DNA from: Aquirhabdus sp.
Lineage (GTDB): Bacteria; Pseudomonadota; Gammaproteobacteria; Pseudomonadales; Moraxellaceae
NCBI GenBank assembly: GCA_030150595.1
Contig: JASLFQ010000294.1
Span: 1-9,705, forward strand
Direction: 5' to 3'
DNA: 9,705 nt
In this document: positions 1 to 7,949 of the stretch, in pieces
Numbering within the stretch: the first letter of the stretch is position 1
Layout of the letters: each line of letters begins with the position of its first letter
Position numbers and translations under genes: made by a program
Notes under the pieces: generated by a model
Told to the model about the DNA's origin: nothing
Databases searched by the model: none
What the model saw: the letters and a program-made list of their open reading frames with translations, nothing else

Positions 1-1
1 C

Positions 2-982
2 GAAGCCTACATGGAAGGTCAATGGAAGGCAGAACGACTCGATGAGTTTTTCCACCATATTCTTCGCGCCCATCTCGATGAGAAAGTACAGCCATTGCGG
101 ATGATCTTTAACGTATTACGTGCTCGCCTACTCAATCAACAAACACTCAAACGCGCTTGGAAAGTCGGCGAAGAACATTACGATCTAGGCAATGATTTTT
201 TTGCCGCAATGCTTGATCCCAGAATGACCTATACCTGCGCATACTGGGAAGGTGGCGCGAAGAATTTAGCAGAAGCCCAAGAAGCCAAACTCGAACTGAT
301 CTGCCGTAAACTACAACTTCAGCCTGGCATGCGTCTGCTCGATATTGGCTGTGGTTGGGGTAGTCTGATGGGATACGCCGCCGAACATTATCAAGTGGAA
401 TGCGTTGGCGTCACGATTTCCAAAGAACAAGTCGCTTGGGCAACAGAGCGCTATGCAGGCTTACCGCTAGAATTCCGCTTGCAAGATTATCGTTCGCTCA
501 ACGAACCTTTTGACCGCATCGCCAGCGTCGGCATGTTCGAGCACGTCGGTCGAAAAAACTATAAAACGTACATGCAAGTTGCCCGTCGTTGCTTAACGGA
601 TGATGGACTATTCCTATTGCATACTATTGGCAAAAATAAAAGTAATACCGTCACAGACGCATGGATCGACAAATATATTTTCCCGAATGGCGATTTGCCG
701 TCCATCGAACAAATCGGTGATGCCACCGATGGTTTATTCGTCGTCGAAGACTTACATAACTTTGGCACTGACTACGACAAAACGCTGATGGCATGGCATG
801 CAAATTTTGAGGCAGCATGGCCTCGTTTCAAAAATCAGCTGGGAGAGCGTTTTCATCGGATGTGGAGCTACTATTTACTGTCATGCGCAGGTGCATTTCG
901 CGCACGTGACTTGCAGCTTTGGCAATGGGTCTTCTCAAAGGAGGGAATCAAAGACGGATTTCTACGTCCAACCATTCATTAA
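2..982 (+). CDS. cfa: Cyclopropane-fatty-acyl-phospholipid synthase, 5' end cut by window edge
   Basis: The enzyme transfers a methylene group from S-adenosylmethionine to the cis double bond of unsaturated acyl chains in membrane phospholipids, at the inner membrane face. The reading frame is open to the window edge: codons before the first visible ATG (position 11) read E-A-Y and continue the family's conserved GE-YM-G-W region, so that ATG is internal. About 60 N-terminal residues are missing relative to the roughly 382-residue E. coli enzyme. Numbering from the ATG at 11, I see the HYDLGND motif, the SAM-binding motif LDIGCGWG (110-117), and residues matching the E. coli bicarbonate/active site: Cys76 (E. 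coli C139), Glu177 in GMFEHVG (E239), His204 in LLHTIG (H266) and Tyr255 (Y317). The C-terminus, with AGAFRARDLQLWQ, is complete. The family identity is very secure. No clear hairpin terminator follows the stop codon. Confidence 0.96.
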   Translation, partial: EAYMEGQWKAERLDEFFHHILRAHLDEKVQPLRMIFNVLRARLLNQQTLKRAWKVGEEHYDLGNDFFAAMLDPRMTYTCAYWEGGAKNLAEAQEAKLELICRKLQLQPGMRLLDIGCGWGSLMGYAAEHYQVECVGVTISKEQVAWATERYAGLPLEFRLQDYRSLNEPFDRIASVGMFEHVGRKNYKTYMQVARRCLTDDGLFLLHTIGKNKSNTVTDAWIDKYIFPNGDLPSIEQIGDATDGLFVVEDLHNFGTDYDKTLMAWHANFEAAWPRFKNQLGERFHRMWSYYLLSCAGAFRARDLQLWQWVFSKEGIKDGFLRPTIH

Positions 983-1103
983 ATGATTTCAATGAGAAAA
1001 CGACTGACTAAACTTTTTTCAACACAAGTCGCATTCTTTAATTTCTGATAATCTAAAAGAAATTTCAGCGTCTGGTACATATAGAAAAACGATTTTTAAA
1101 GGT

Positions 1104-1117
1104 TCTTATATAAGAGG
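1104..1117 (+). promoter_or_regulatory. fadE ribosome-binding site overlapping a 12-bp palindrome
   Basis: AAGAGG at 1112-1117 lies 7 nt before the ATG at 1125 and fixes that start. It overlaps a perfect palindrome, TCTTATATAAGA (1104-1115), which has no loop and so cannot form a hairpin, but could be a protein-binding site or simply an AT-rich coincidence. The rest of 983-1124 is AT-rich, and I could not assign a convincing -35/-10 pair or a fatty-acid regulator site in it. Confidence 0.5.
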
Positions 1118-1124
1118 TATCGCA

Positions 1125-3404
1125 ATGTTCTCACTCCTCATGAAATGGATGCAAGCCAAAAAACTTCTCCCGAATATCTCTGATACCGAACGCCAAGCCT
1201 TAGAAGCTGGCGACGTCTGGATAGATGGCGGCTTCTTTGCGGGGAAACCCGATTTTGATCACATCTTGGATCAACCTTATTCAATACTGACACCAGAAGA
1301 ACAAGCCTTTTTAGATGGCCCTTGCAATGAACTCATTGAGATGGTGGATCACTATGAATTATCCAGAACCAAGAAAGTACCTGACGAAGTCCTAGAGTTT
1401 ATTAAAGCCAAAGGCTTCATGAGCTTTCTCATCCCTAAGCAATACGGTGGCAAAGAATTTTCACCGCTGGCGATCTCGACCATTATGGTCAAACTCAATG
1501 CGCACTCATTCACGATGGGAACTTATGTGGTGATTCCCAACTCATTAGGCGCTGCCGAACTGATTAAACATTACGGTACTGATGAACAGAAAAACAGCTA
1601 TCTGCCTAAGCTTGCCACTGGCGAATATATTCCTTGTTTTGGTTTAACTGAACCAACCGCTGGCTCCGATGCAGCAAGCATCAAAGCCGAAGGCGAAGTA
1701 TTTCGCAACGATGCAGGCGAATTACAGATCAAACTGAATTTCCGTAAACGCTATATCACGCTGGCACCAACATCCAATTTGGTGACTTTGGCGTGCAAGC
1801 TGAAAGACCCAAATAACCTCCTAGGTAAAGGTGAGGATGTAGGCATTACCACGGTGCTGATTCACAAAGGAACGCCCGGATTTACTTCTGGCGATCATCA
1901 TGATCCCGTCGGCGAGCCTTTCGACAATGGCCCATTAATTGGCGAAAACGTGATTGTCCCGATTGACAATATCATCGGTGGTGCAGCCAATGCGGGTAAC
2001 GGTTGGCGCATGCTGATGGAACAACTGGCAGGTGGTCGCGCCATCAGTTTGCCAGCTGGTGCGATTGGTGCTGCAAAATCAGTGACTGCTACGGTCGGCG
2101 CTTACTCGATGGTGCGCCAGCAATTTGGTATTTCGATCGGTCATATGGAAGGTGTGGAAGAAAAGATTGGCCGAATTGCCGCCTTAAGTTATTTGCTCGA
2201 AGCCTCGCGCGTATTTAGCTGTTCCGCCCTCAATGCAGGCATTTATCCGCCTGTGGTTTCTGCTGTGCTGAAAACCTATACCACTGAAATTTCTCAAAGT
2301 CTGGGAAAAGATGGAATGGACATTTGCGCTGGCGCTGGCGTCATGCAAGGCCCGAACAATATCCTCGCCAAGATGTATTGCTCTGCCCCAGTGGCAGTGA
2401 CTGTGGAAGGCGCGAATATCCTGTCGCGTACGCTGATCATCTTTGGACAGGGTGCAACACGCTGTCACCCCTATGCACTCAAAGTCGTTGATGGCGTGGA
2501 AAACAATGACGTAAAACTATTCAGAAATAACTTGGTCGCATGGATGATCCAATTTGTGGTGGGCTTTATTCGCACCCTTTATCTCGGTGCCAGTCGTGGC
2601 TTATTCGCACGAGTACCCGATGTCGCGCCCGAAACGCGTACCTACTATCGCCGTTTAATCTGGGCAGGCGCACGTTTTGGATTTCTGACCAATATGGCGA
2701 TGTTCGCCATCGGTGGCAACCTCAAGGCACGTGGAAAACTGACAGGGCGCTATGCTGATGCACTGGCTTGGATGCTGATGGGGACTGCAACGCTTAGGCG
2801 CTTTGAAGCAGAAGGGCGTCGAGCGGAAGATTTACCGTTGGTCGATTACGCGCTCACCCATGCACTGACCGAGGCACAAAAAGCATTTGAAGGGATCTAT
2901 GCCAATTTTGATGGTGCAATCGGTGCGTTCTTACGCTTCTTTGCAAAAGTAGCACTCCGCCTAAATCCATTGGCAGTACCACCCAGCGACGCCATGAGTC
3001 ATGCGGCAGCACGTTGTATTCAAACGCACAATGCTCAATTTTCTCATCTCACCGAGGGCATCTATCAGCCTACGGAGGCAACGCCTGGCTTGGGTCGCCT
3101 ATTCCACGCCTTCCGCCTGATCAGTGAAGTCGCGCCCATCTTGGCAAAAATCCACGCAGCGCAGAAACTGAAAAAACTGCCTCGAGGTTCAGCCGAAGAA
3201 TTGGCGGGTCGTGCTGCAGAACAAGGGGTCATTACTAGTGCTGAAGCAGAGCAAGTCGCAACCGCGTTGACAGCACGCTTAAATGCCATTGAAGTGGACG
3301 TGTTCCAACCCGCGCAGTATTACCATAAAAGTACTGGACTTGAAGGCATTTATTCAGGTGCTCCGCCTGTATTGCAGAAGGAAAATATCGGCGTAGAAAG
3401 ATAA
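1125..3404 (+). CDS. fadE: FadE-type acyl-CoA dehydrogenase
   Basis: It catalyses the first step of fatty-acid beta-oxidation: FAD-dependent oxidation of acyl-CoA to trans-2-enoyl-CoA, passing electrons to electron-transfer flavoprotein. The order matches FadE throughout: an N-terminal helical dehydrogenase domain (about 75-165), a beta domain opening with the signature CFGLTEPTAGSD (171-182), a second helical domain (about 300-450), and the FadE-specific C-terminal extension (DUF1974/ACDH_C, about 455-740). The likely catalytic base is Glu428 in VEGANILSR, followed by the conserved FGQGATRCHPY. The protein is 759 residues against about 814 in E. coli. The shortfall is N-terminal: the two hydrophobic segments of E. 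coli FadE are absent and the start is directly before the conserved PNIS-TERQALEAGDVW stretch. The AAGAGG ribosome-binding site supports this start. It lies 142 bp after cfa on the same strand and ends at a strong terminator. The symbol rests on full-length resemblance; paralogues are common in this group. Confidence 0.93.
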   Translation: MFSLLMKWMQAKKLLPNISDTERQALEAGDVWIDGGFFAGKPDFDHILDQPYSILTPEEQAFLDGPCNELIEMVDHYELSRTKKVPDEVLEFIKAKGFMSFLIPKQYGGKEFSPLAISTIMVKLNAHSFTMGTYVVIPNSLGAAELIKHYGTDEQKNSYLPKLATGEYIPCFGLTEPTAGSDAASIKAEGEVFRNDAGELQIKLNFRKRYITLAPTSNLVTLACKLKDPNNLLGKGEDVGITTVLIHKGTPGFTSGDHHDPVGEPFDNGPLIGENVIVPIDNIIGGAANAGNGWRMLMEQLAGGRAISLPAGAIGAAKSVTATVGAYSMVRQQFGISIGHMEGVEEKIGRIAALSYLLEASRVFSCSALNAGIYPPVVSAVLKTYTTEISQSLGKDGMDICAGAGVMQGPNNILAKMYCSAPVAVTVEGANILSRTLIIFGQGATRCHPYALKVVDGVENNDVKLFRNNLVAWMIQFVVGFIRTLYLGASRGLFARVPDVAPETRTYYRRLIWAGARFGFLTNMAMFAIGGNLKARGKLTGRYADALAWMLMGTATLRRFEAEGRRAEDLPLVDYALTHALTEAQKAFEGIYANFDGAIGAFLRFFAKVALRLNPLAVPPSDAMSHAAARCIQTHNAQFSHLTEGIYQPTEATPGLGRLFHAFRLISEVAPILAKIHAAQKLKKLPRGSAEELAGRAAEQGVITSAEAEQVATALTARLNAIEVDVFQPAQYYHKSTGLEGIYSGAPPVLQKENIGVER

Positions 3405-3420
3405 GAATGTTCTGAATAAA

Positions 3421-3456
3421 AAAGCCATCTGTTTTTCAATGACAGATGGTTTTTTT
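3421..3456. terminator. Bidirectional rho-independent terminator between fadE and emrB
   Basis: The core 8-bp stem CCATCTGT (3425-3432) pairs with ACAGATGG (3442-3449) across a 9-nt loop. A G-U pair and flanking A-T pairs extend it to about 12 bp. A T-run follows on the + strand (3450-3456) and an A-run precedes it (3417-3423), which becomes a T-run when read from the - strand. It therefore fits both convergent transcripts: fadE ends at 3404 and emrB at 3490. Confidence 0.9.
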
Positions 3457-3489
3457 GTCACAGCGAGTTGCCTTAGTTTACGACTACTC

Positions 3490-5049
3490 TCAATGTCCTC
3501 CGCCCGGCCCTGCAGCAAACGGCGGTTTGGTCAGCCAAATCACACCGATCAAGCAGATAAACAACACCGAACACAGCCAGAAAATATCGCTGGTCGCCAT
3601 CATCAAACTTTGCTGGGTCAGCAAATTTTGCACTTGCGCATAGGCAGCATCAGTTGACATGCCTAATGATCTGAGCTTATCCATGTATTCCACGAACGGC
3701 TGGCTCGTCGGCACGATATTTTCACCGAGGCGAATCTGATGTTCCTCTGAACGATGCGATAAAACCATCACGACCAGTGCAGTTCCGAAACTTCCTGAGA
3801 TTGTACGAAAAAAGTTCGCCAATCCCGAAGCAGCCGCCATTTTCTCTGGGGTAATTCCAGAGATAATAATGGTATTAATCGGCACAAAGAAACACGCGAT
3901 CGCGAATCCTTGAATCATCCGCGGCGGAATCAAATGGCTGAGCGACGTGTCCAAATTAAACTTGGAGAACCAATATGCCGTTCCGCCAAAGATAATAAAA
4001 GACGCCGTCGCCACCAGTCGTAAATCCAGCCGATTAATGTTTTTACCCACAATAGGTGAAAACAGCAGCGCAAAAATCCCCACAGGCGCGGTCGCAATAC
4101 CCGCCCATGTCGGCGTGTAGTTCATCACGGTCTGTAACCACAGCGGAAACATCACATTCAAACCGAAGAACGCCATAAAGCCGAGCGACAGCGCAAGCAC
4201 GCCAAAACCAAAATTGCGATGTTTCAATAGCGTCAGATCGACAATCGGATGCTTGTCCGTCAACTCCCATGCGACAAAGAACGTCAGCGCCATAATGGAT
4301 GTTGCGCACAGTCCAATAATAATATTAGAACTAAACCAATCCAGATCATTGCCATTGTCGAGCATGAGTTGCAGACTGCCAACACCAAGCACGAGCAGGA
4401 TAATTCCCATAATATCGATTGGCAATTTCTGGGTCGGCGTATCTCTTTTACTCAAGAACGAATAGGTAATAAATGCAGCGAGCAAGCCAATCGGCACATT
4501 GATATAGAAAATCCACGGCCACGTCAGATTGTCAGTAATATAACCACCAAGCAGTGGCCCAAAAATCGGTGCGACCACGACCGTCATTGCCCAGATTGCC
4601 ATCGCAATACCACGGCGATGTGGCGGGTAATTGGCAAGCAGTAAGGTTTGTGACAATGGCACCATCGGGCCAGAAACCAGACCTTGCAGAAAACGAAAAC
4701 TGACTAGCATCGGCAAGCTATCTGCCAAACCACAGAGTGCAGAAGTCAGGGTAAACAAGATGATAGAGATCAAAAATACTTTGACCTGACCAAAGCGATT
4801 CGCAATCCAACCTGTCAACGGCACAGCAATCGCCGCCGCCAAACCATAAGACGATACAACCCATGTGCCTTGGTTCGGACTCGTTGCCAAATTACCCGCG
4901 ATGGTCGGTACGGACACATTGGCAATCGCCGTATCCAACACCTCCATAAAGGTCGCGACCGCCATCGCAATCGTCAGGATGACGAGCGACATGCCCTTGA
5001 AATACTGTGGCACAGGCTGTTGTTGCGCTGCCGCCGCAGTGGTACTCAT
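3490..5049 (-). CDS. emrB: EmrB/QacA-type (DHA2) MFS multidrug efflux pump
   Basis: This inner-membrane, proton-driven exporter of hydrophobic compounds is the pump of the tripartite system. It is 519 residues long with about 14 hydrophobic segments, matching the 14-helix DHA2 family (E. coli EmrB is about 512). Visible family motifs are: D1, LDTAIANVSVPTI in the first helix (38-50); A, GWIANRFGQVKV in loop 2-3 (80-91); FRFLQGLVSGPMVPLSQTLLLANYPP (118-143), nearly identical to E. coli EmrB; and the antiporter motif C, APIFGPLLGGYI (160-171). The C-terminus ends in a short glycine-rich tail. Its ATG overlaps the stop of the adaptor gene by four bases (ATGA, 5046-5049) and has no strong ribosome-binding site, so translation is probably coupled to emrA. 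It is the last gene of the operon, followed by the bidirectional terminator. The substrate cannot be read from the sequence. Confidence 0.95.
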   Translation of the reverse strand: MSTTAAAAQQQPVPQYFKGMSLVILTIAMAVATFMEVLDTAIANVSVPTIAGNLATSPNQGTWVVSSYGLAAAIAVPLTGWIANRFGQVKVFLISIILFTLTSALCGLADSLPMLVSFRFLQGLVSGPMVPLSQTLLLANYPPHRRGIAMAIWAMTVVVAPIFGPLLGGYITDNLTWPWIFYINVPIGLLAAFITYSFLSKRDTPTQKLPIDIMGIILLVLGVGSLQLMLDNGNDLDWFSSNIIIGLCATSIMALTFFVAWELTDKHPIVDLTLLKHRNFGFGVLALSLGFMAFFGLNVMFPLWLQTVMNYTPTWAGIATAPVGIFALLFSPIVGKNINRLDLRLVATASFIIFGGTAYWFSKFNLDTSLSHLIPPRMIQGFAIACFFVPINTIIISGITPEKMAAASGLANFFRTISGSFGTALVVMVLSHRSEEHQIRLGENIVPTSQPFVEYMDKLRSLGMSTDAAYAQVQNLLTQQSLMMATSDIFWLCSVLFICLIGVIWLTKPPFAAGPGGGH

Positions 5050-6275
5050 GGCGCACTGCCTGCGGTCGCATTGGTATCGCCGCCTGCTTCACGGGCAATG
5101 ATGCTGTCTGCTTTGGCTTCGGCATCTTTTAACTGCGCATCAAACACGGGTGTAGTCATCGGAACATTAGCAATTGGAAGCGCAGTCAGCACTGATCCGT
5201 TGCGATCATGCGTGTCGATATCGATGGTCGTAGACATGCCGATACGCAATGGATTTTTCTGCAAATCTTGCGGATCAATGGCAATACGAACAGGAATACG
5301 TTGAACGACTTTAATCCAGTTACCCACTGCATTTTGCGGCGGGAGCAGAGAAAATGCACCACCCGTTCCGGCCGCAATCCCCGCAACCTTGCCATGATAT
5401 TCCACGTGGCTGCCGTAAATATCAGCCGTCACTGTTGCAGGTTGACCAATGCGGACATGCTGCAATTGCATTTCTTTCAAGTTAGCATCGACCCACAGCG
5501 CATTCAGCGGAACAATCGCCATCAAGTTATTTCCAGGTGCCACACGTTGACCAATCTGAATGGCGCGACGTGCCACATAACCATCAATTGGCGAAGGAAT
5601 CACATTACGCTGCTGAGCAAGATAAGCTTGGACAAAATCGGCACGTGCCTGCAACACTTGTGGATGCTGACTCAAGGTTGTGCCTTCGACCGAAGCCTGT
5701 GAGGACTCCAGTTGTTTTTGGGCAACCGTCAATGCATCTTTAGCCGCTGCCACAGCGGCACGGGCATGCGCGAGATCCTCAGAAGTAATCGCATCAGTTC
5801 CAGCCAATTGTTGACGACGGCTTAAGTCATCCGTTGCACGACTCAATTCAGTCTGACGTTGGGCAACCACGGCAGTGGCCTCATCTGTCGAGCGATATTG
5901 TTGACGAATTTGACGCACAGTCGAAGCAAGTTTAGCTTCGGCACCTGCGAGAGAAACAGTGCTGTCTGCACCTTCCAGCGTAATGAGCGCCTGCCCTGCT
6001 TTGACGGGCTGTGTATCATCTGCACCGAGACCAACGACTGTGCCACTAACTTGCGAATTGACATATACCAAATTGCCATTCACATAGGCATCGTCGGTCG
6101 TTTCATGGAATTGGGAATATAAAAAATAATACAGCGCATACAGAATGGCGACTGAGGCAAAGATTGCGCCAATAATCAGCAAAACACGTTTGCGTTTTCC
6201 ATTGGGAGCCGCTGGCTCGACAGGCGGATTATTGGTTGCAGTTGTTGCACTGTTCGTATCTTGTTGTTCAGCCAT
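5046..6275 (-). CDS. emrA: EmrA-type periplasmic adaptor (HlyD/membrane fusion protein)
   Basis: This adaptor links the inner-membrane pump to the outer-membrane channel. It has 409 residues: a short polar, Asn/Pro-rich cytoplasmic tail with a positive patch KRKR (27-30), one membrane helix (about 31-53), then the family hallmark TDDAYVNG (60-67) that opens the first lipoyl half. A long Ala/Gln-rich coiled-coil hairpin follows (about 105-220), then the second lipoyl half with PSPIDGYVARR (228-238), and a beta-barrel domain containing LWVDANLKE. The C-terminal tail is Ala/Gly-rich and probably disordered. The start is supported by GGAG 6 nt upstream (complement of 6282-6285). It lies 73 nt downstream of the outer-membrane factor gene and overlaps emrB by 4 bp, as expected for one operon. 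I am sure of the family and of the Emr subgroup by resemblance to E. coli EmrA. Confidence 0.94.
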   Translation of the reverse strand: MAEQQDTNSATTATNNPPVEPAAPNGKRKRVLLIIGAIFASVAILYALYYFLYSQFHETTDDAYVNGNLVYVNSQVSGTVVGLGADDTQPVKAGQALITLEGADSTVSLAGAEAKLASTVRQIRQQYRSTDEATAVVAQRQTELSRATDDLSRRQQLAGTDAITSEDLAHARAAVAAAKDALTVAQKQLESSQASVEGTTLSQHPQVLQARADFVQAYLAQQRNVIPSPIDGYVARRAIQIGQRVAPGNNLMAIVPLNALWVDANLKEMQLQHVRIGQPATVTADIYGSHVEYHGKVAGIAAGTGGAFSLLPPQNAVGNWIKVVQRIPVRIAIDPQDLQKNPLRIGMSTTIDIDTHDRNGSVLTALPIANVPMTTPVFDAQLKDAEAKADSIIAREAGGDTNATAGSAP

Positions 6276-6296
6276 GGTGTACTCCAGAATTTGGGT

Positions 6297-6309
6297 CAGG
6301 CATTGCCTG
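6297..6309. other. Small hairpin in the spacer between the OMF gene and emrA
   Basis: CAGGC-ATT-GCCTG forms a perfect 5-bp stem with a 3-nt loop in the transcript, 21 nt before the emrA start. No T-run follows it, so it is not a normal terminator. It could stabilise or mark an mRNA processing end, or have no function. Confidence 0.4.
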
Positions 6310-6316
6310 TCGGTTT

Positions 6317-6353
6317 GGCTTATTAATTAAGGTTGTTAATTGGGCTTATTAAT
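6317..6353. repeat. Direct repeat of 11 bp spanning the OMF stop codon
   Basis: GGCTTATTAAT occurs at 6317-6327 and again at 6343-6353, with a 26-bp period. The second copy includes the TAA stop codon of the outer-membrane factor gene on the - strand. The intervening bases also contain TTAATT. This looks like a small local duplication or slippage scar. Confidence 0.6.
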
Positions 6354-7815
6354 GTGATTGATTACTTTGATTTGCAGCGACTGTTTCACTATTCGCAGCC
6401 TGCTCGTCATAGCCACCACCGAGCGCCTTAATCAAATCAATATGCGCCTGCAAAGCACGCCCTTGTCGCGCCACTTCTTGATCTTCCAAATTGGTTTTGA
6501 GTAATTCAGCACTGGCTAAAGAACTCCCATCTTGTAAGCCTGCTTTGACCAGCTTGCGCGTATTGTCGAGTGCATGTTGGCGCGCTTGAATTTGATTTTG
6601 CAGCGGCTCCAACTCATTGTTGGCGCTCTGCACACGTAGTTCGGCATCGTTAATTTCGGTAACTGCATTCTGTACAGACTGATTATATTGAGCGACCGCA
6701 AGCGCAACTTCAGCACGGTTACTATCTAATCCCGCACGTAGACGACCTGAATCAAACAATGGCAAATGGATCGCTGGCGTTATGCCCGCCTGTTCGCTGC
6801 GCGACTCAAACAATCGACCCATCGACAAACTGGAGAAGCCAGCCGATGCTGACAAATTAATATCAGGATAAAACGCCGCACGCGCCGATTCGACATCTGT
6901 CAAAGACGCTTGAACACGATCACGCGCTGCAGCAGTATCGGCACGACGCGCAATCAAATCGAGTGACAACATGTTTGGCAATTCGCTATTCAACTGTGGC
7001 AATGGCTGTGCTTTTAAAGTCGGAAAATCTTGACCACTGGCAACCAGTGATTGCAACTGAGATAACAATTGATCGCGCTGTGCTTTGAGCTGCACCAAAG
7101 TTTGTTCAGGCAACGCTGCGTTCGCGCGCAGTGGTGCAACGTTATTGCCAGAAGACAACCCTGCTTTCATCCGTCTGACTTCAATCTCTACCAGATGCCG
7201 CTGATACGCCGCGATCTGCTCTTGAATCACAATGCGTTGATTGAGGACTTGCCATTGATAATAAGTACTCGCCACGCTGGCAGATAATGCTGCAGCCGCA
7301 CCCGCCGCATCCGCACGACTCGCCGTTTCGCGACCTAAAGCTGCTTGCAGCGCTTTACGGTTATGACCCCAGAAATCGAAATCATAAGAAAAATTCAGCG
7401 ATGCTTCGCCATCGTAATAGCTCTTACCACCAATCGGTGGTGGATAAAAACTATTCGCACTATATTTGGTTCGGCTCAGTGAGCTGTTAGCGTCTAATTT
7501 CATGCCGCGATTTGCAGAAGCGCTATTGGTTGCTGCTTGGGCTTGCAACACGCGCGCCTGTGCGACTTCAACACTTGGAGAATCTTTGAGTGCCTGCGTA
7601 ATCAATTGATCCAACTGCTCATCATGCAGATCATGCCACCATGTTGCCGCTGGCCATTGGCCTGTTGCGCTGGTCACAAAATCTGTATTTTGCGCCGTAC
7701 GCAATTTGGGTGCAGAATCCGCATGAGGCAAGGAAGCACAGCCAACAATCAGCATGACTGCCAACGCGACGGGTGTGAATGAAAGAATATGTTTAGCGTG
7801 GAGCTGAGTATTCAT
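6349..7815 (-). CDS. Outer-membrane efflux lipoprotein, NodT/OprM-like (TolC superfamily)
   Basis: This is the outer-membrane channel of the tripartite pump. The 488-residue protein begins with a lipoprotein signal peptide: a hydrophobic stretch at about 11-25 and lipobox IVGC with Cys26 as the lipidation site. Ala27 at +2 lacks the inner-membrane retention Asp, favouring the outer membrane. Two OEP repeats follow. The first opens with the family signature TWWHDLHDEQLDQLITQAL, then SPSVEVAQARVLQAQA (about 58-94). The second carries IARRADTAAARDRVQA and AAFYPDINLSASAG (about 285-325). Both halves are rich in long Ala/Gln helices, as in the channel barrel. The start is supported by AAGGT (complement of 7825-7829), 9 nt upstream. 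It sits between the marR-type gene (134 nt upstream) and emrA (73 nt downstream). This placement resembles vceCAB of Vibrio cholerae more than E. coli emrRAB, which borrows TolC. I leave the gene symbol blank because several names are used in this family. Confidence 0.93.
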   Translation of the reverse strand: MNTQLHAKHILSFTPVALAVMLIVGCASLPHADSAPKLRTAQNTDFVTSATGQWPAATWWHDLHDEQLDQLITQALKDSPSVEVAQARVLQAQAATNSASANRGMKLDANSSLSRTKYSANSFYPPPIGGKSYYDGEASLNFSYDFDFWGHNRKALQAALGRETASRADAAGAAAALSASVASTYYQWQVLNQRIVIQEQIAAYQRHLVEIEVRRMKAGLSSGNNVAPLRANAALPEQTLVQLKAQRDQLLSQLQSLVASGQDFPTLKAQPLPQLNSELPNMLSLDLIARRADTAAARDRVQASLTDVESARAAFYPDINLSASAGFSSLSMGRLFESRSEQAGITPAIHLPLFDSGRLRAGLDSNRAEVALAVAQYNQSVQNAVTEINDAELRVQSANNELEPLQNQIQARQHALDNTRKLVKAGLQDGSSLASAELLKTNLEDQEVARQGRALQAHIDLIKALGGGYDEQAANSETVAANQSNQSH

Positions 7816-7831
7816 AGTGTCGCTACCTTTT

Positions 7832-7869
7832 TTATATCGCCAGACATCGCGCTAGTTGACGTTATATCG
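7832..7869. repeat. Octamer direct repeat upstream of the OMF gene
   Basis: TTATATCG occurs at 7832-7839 and 7862-7869, a 30-bp spacing (about three helical turns). On the - strand the copies read CGATATAA and provide TATAAA and TATAAC hexamers that could act as -10 elements for an internal promoter. I could not find a good -35 for either, so the promoter role is unproven. Confidence 0.35.
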
Positions 7870-7877
7870 TGTGAGAC

Positions 7878-7892
7878 AGTCGTGTTACGACT
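7878..7892. promoter_or_regulatory. Perfect inverted repeat, possible operator, upstream of the OMF gene
   Basis: AGTCGT-GTT-ACGACT is a perfect 6-bp inverted repeat with a 3-nt centre, in the 134-nt spacer between marR and the outer-membrane factor gene. It could be a regulator site for an internal promoter or a small mRNA hairpin. No T-run follows on the - strand, so it is not a classic terminator for marR. It does not resemble the inverted repeat found at the marR promoter. Confidence 0.4.
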
Positions 7893-7949
7893 CAAATGAC
7901 ATCGACATCAAGAAATGGATTTTCAATGAATCCGCTTTGGGTCGCTGAC

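Noticed and set aside
11..13. ATG at 11 as the true start of cfa
   Set aside because: The frame is open upstream with conserved family residues (E-A-Y), and the protein would lack about 60 N-terminal residues.
600..986. Overlapping open frames on both strands inside cfa (for example 600-788 and 798-986)
   Set aside because: They lie entirely or almost entirely within a clearly conserved enzyme gene, have no recognisable protein features and no convincing ribosome-binding sites.
983..1124. A terminator for cfa or a defined fadE promoter in the 142-bp spacer
   Set aside because: No hairpin plus T-run was seen, and GATAAT at 1047-1052 has no acceptable -35, so neither call could be supported.
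4249..4644. 131-codon frame antisense to emrB, and the 144-codon frame at 4870-5304
   Set aside because: Both are out-of-frame shadows of the EmrB and EmrA genes, with compositions (many His, Arg, Asn, Cys) unlike a real protein.
7917..7933. GGATT-N7-AATCC as a terminator for marR
   Set aside because: The stem is short and AT-rich and no T-run follows it on the - strand, so termination is unlikely.
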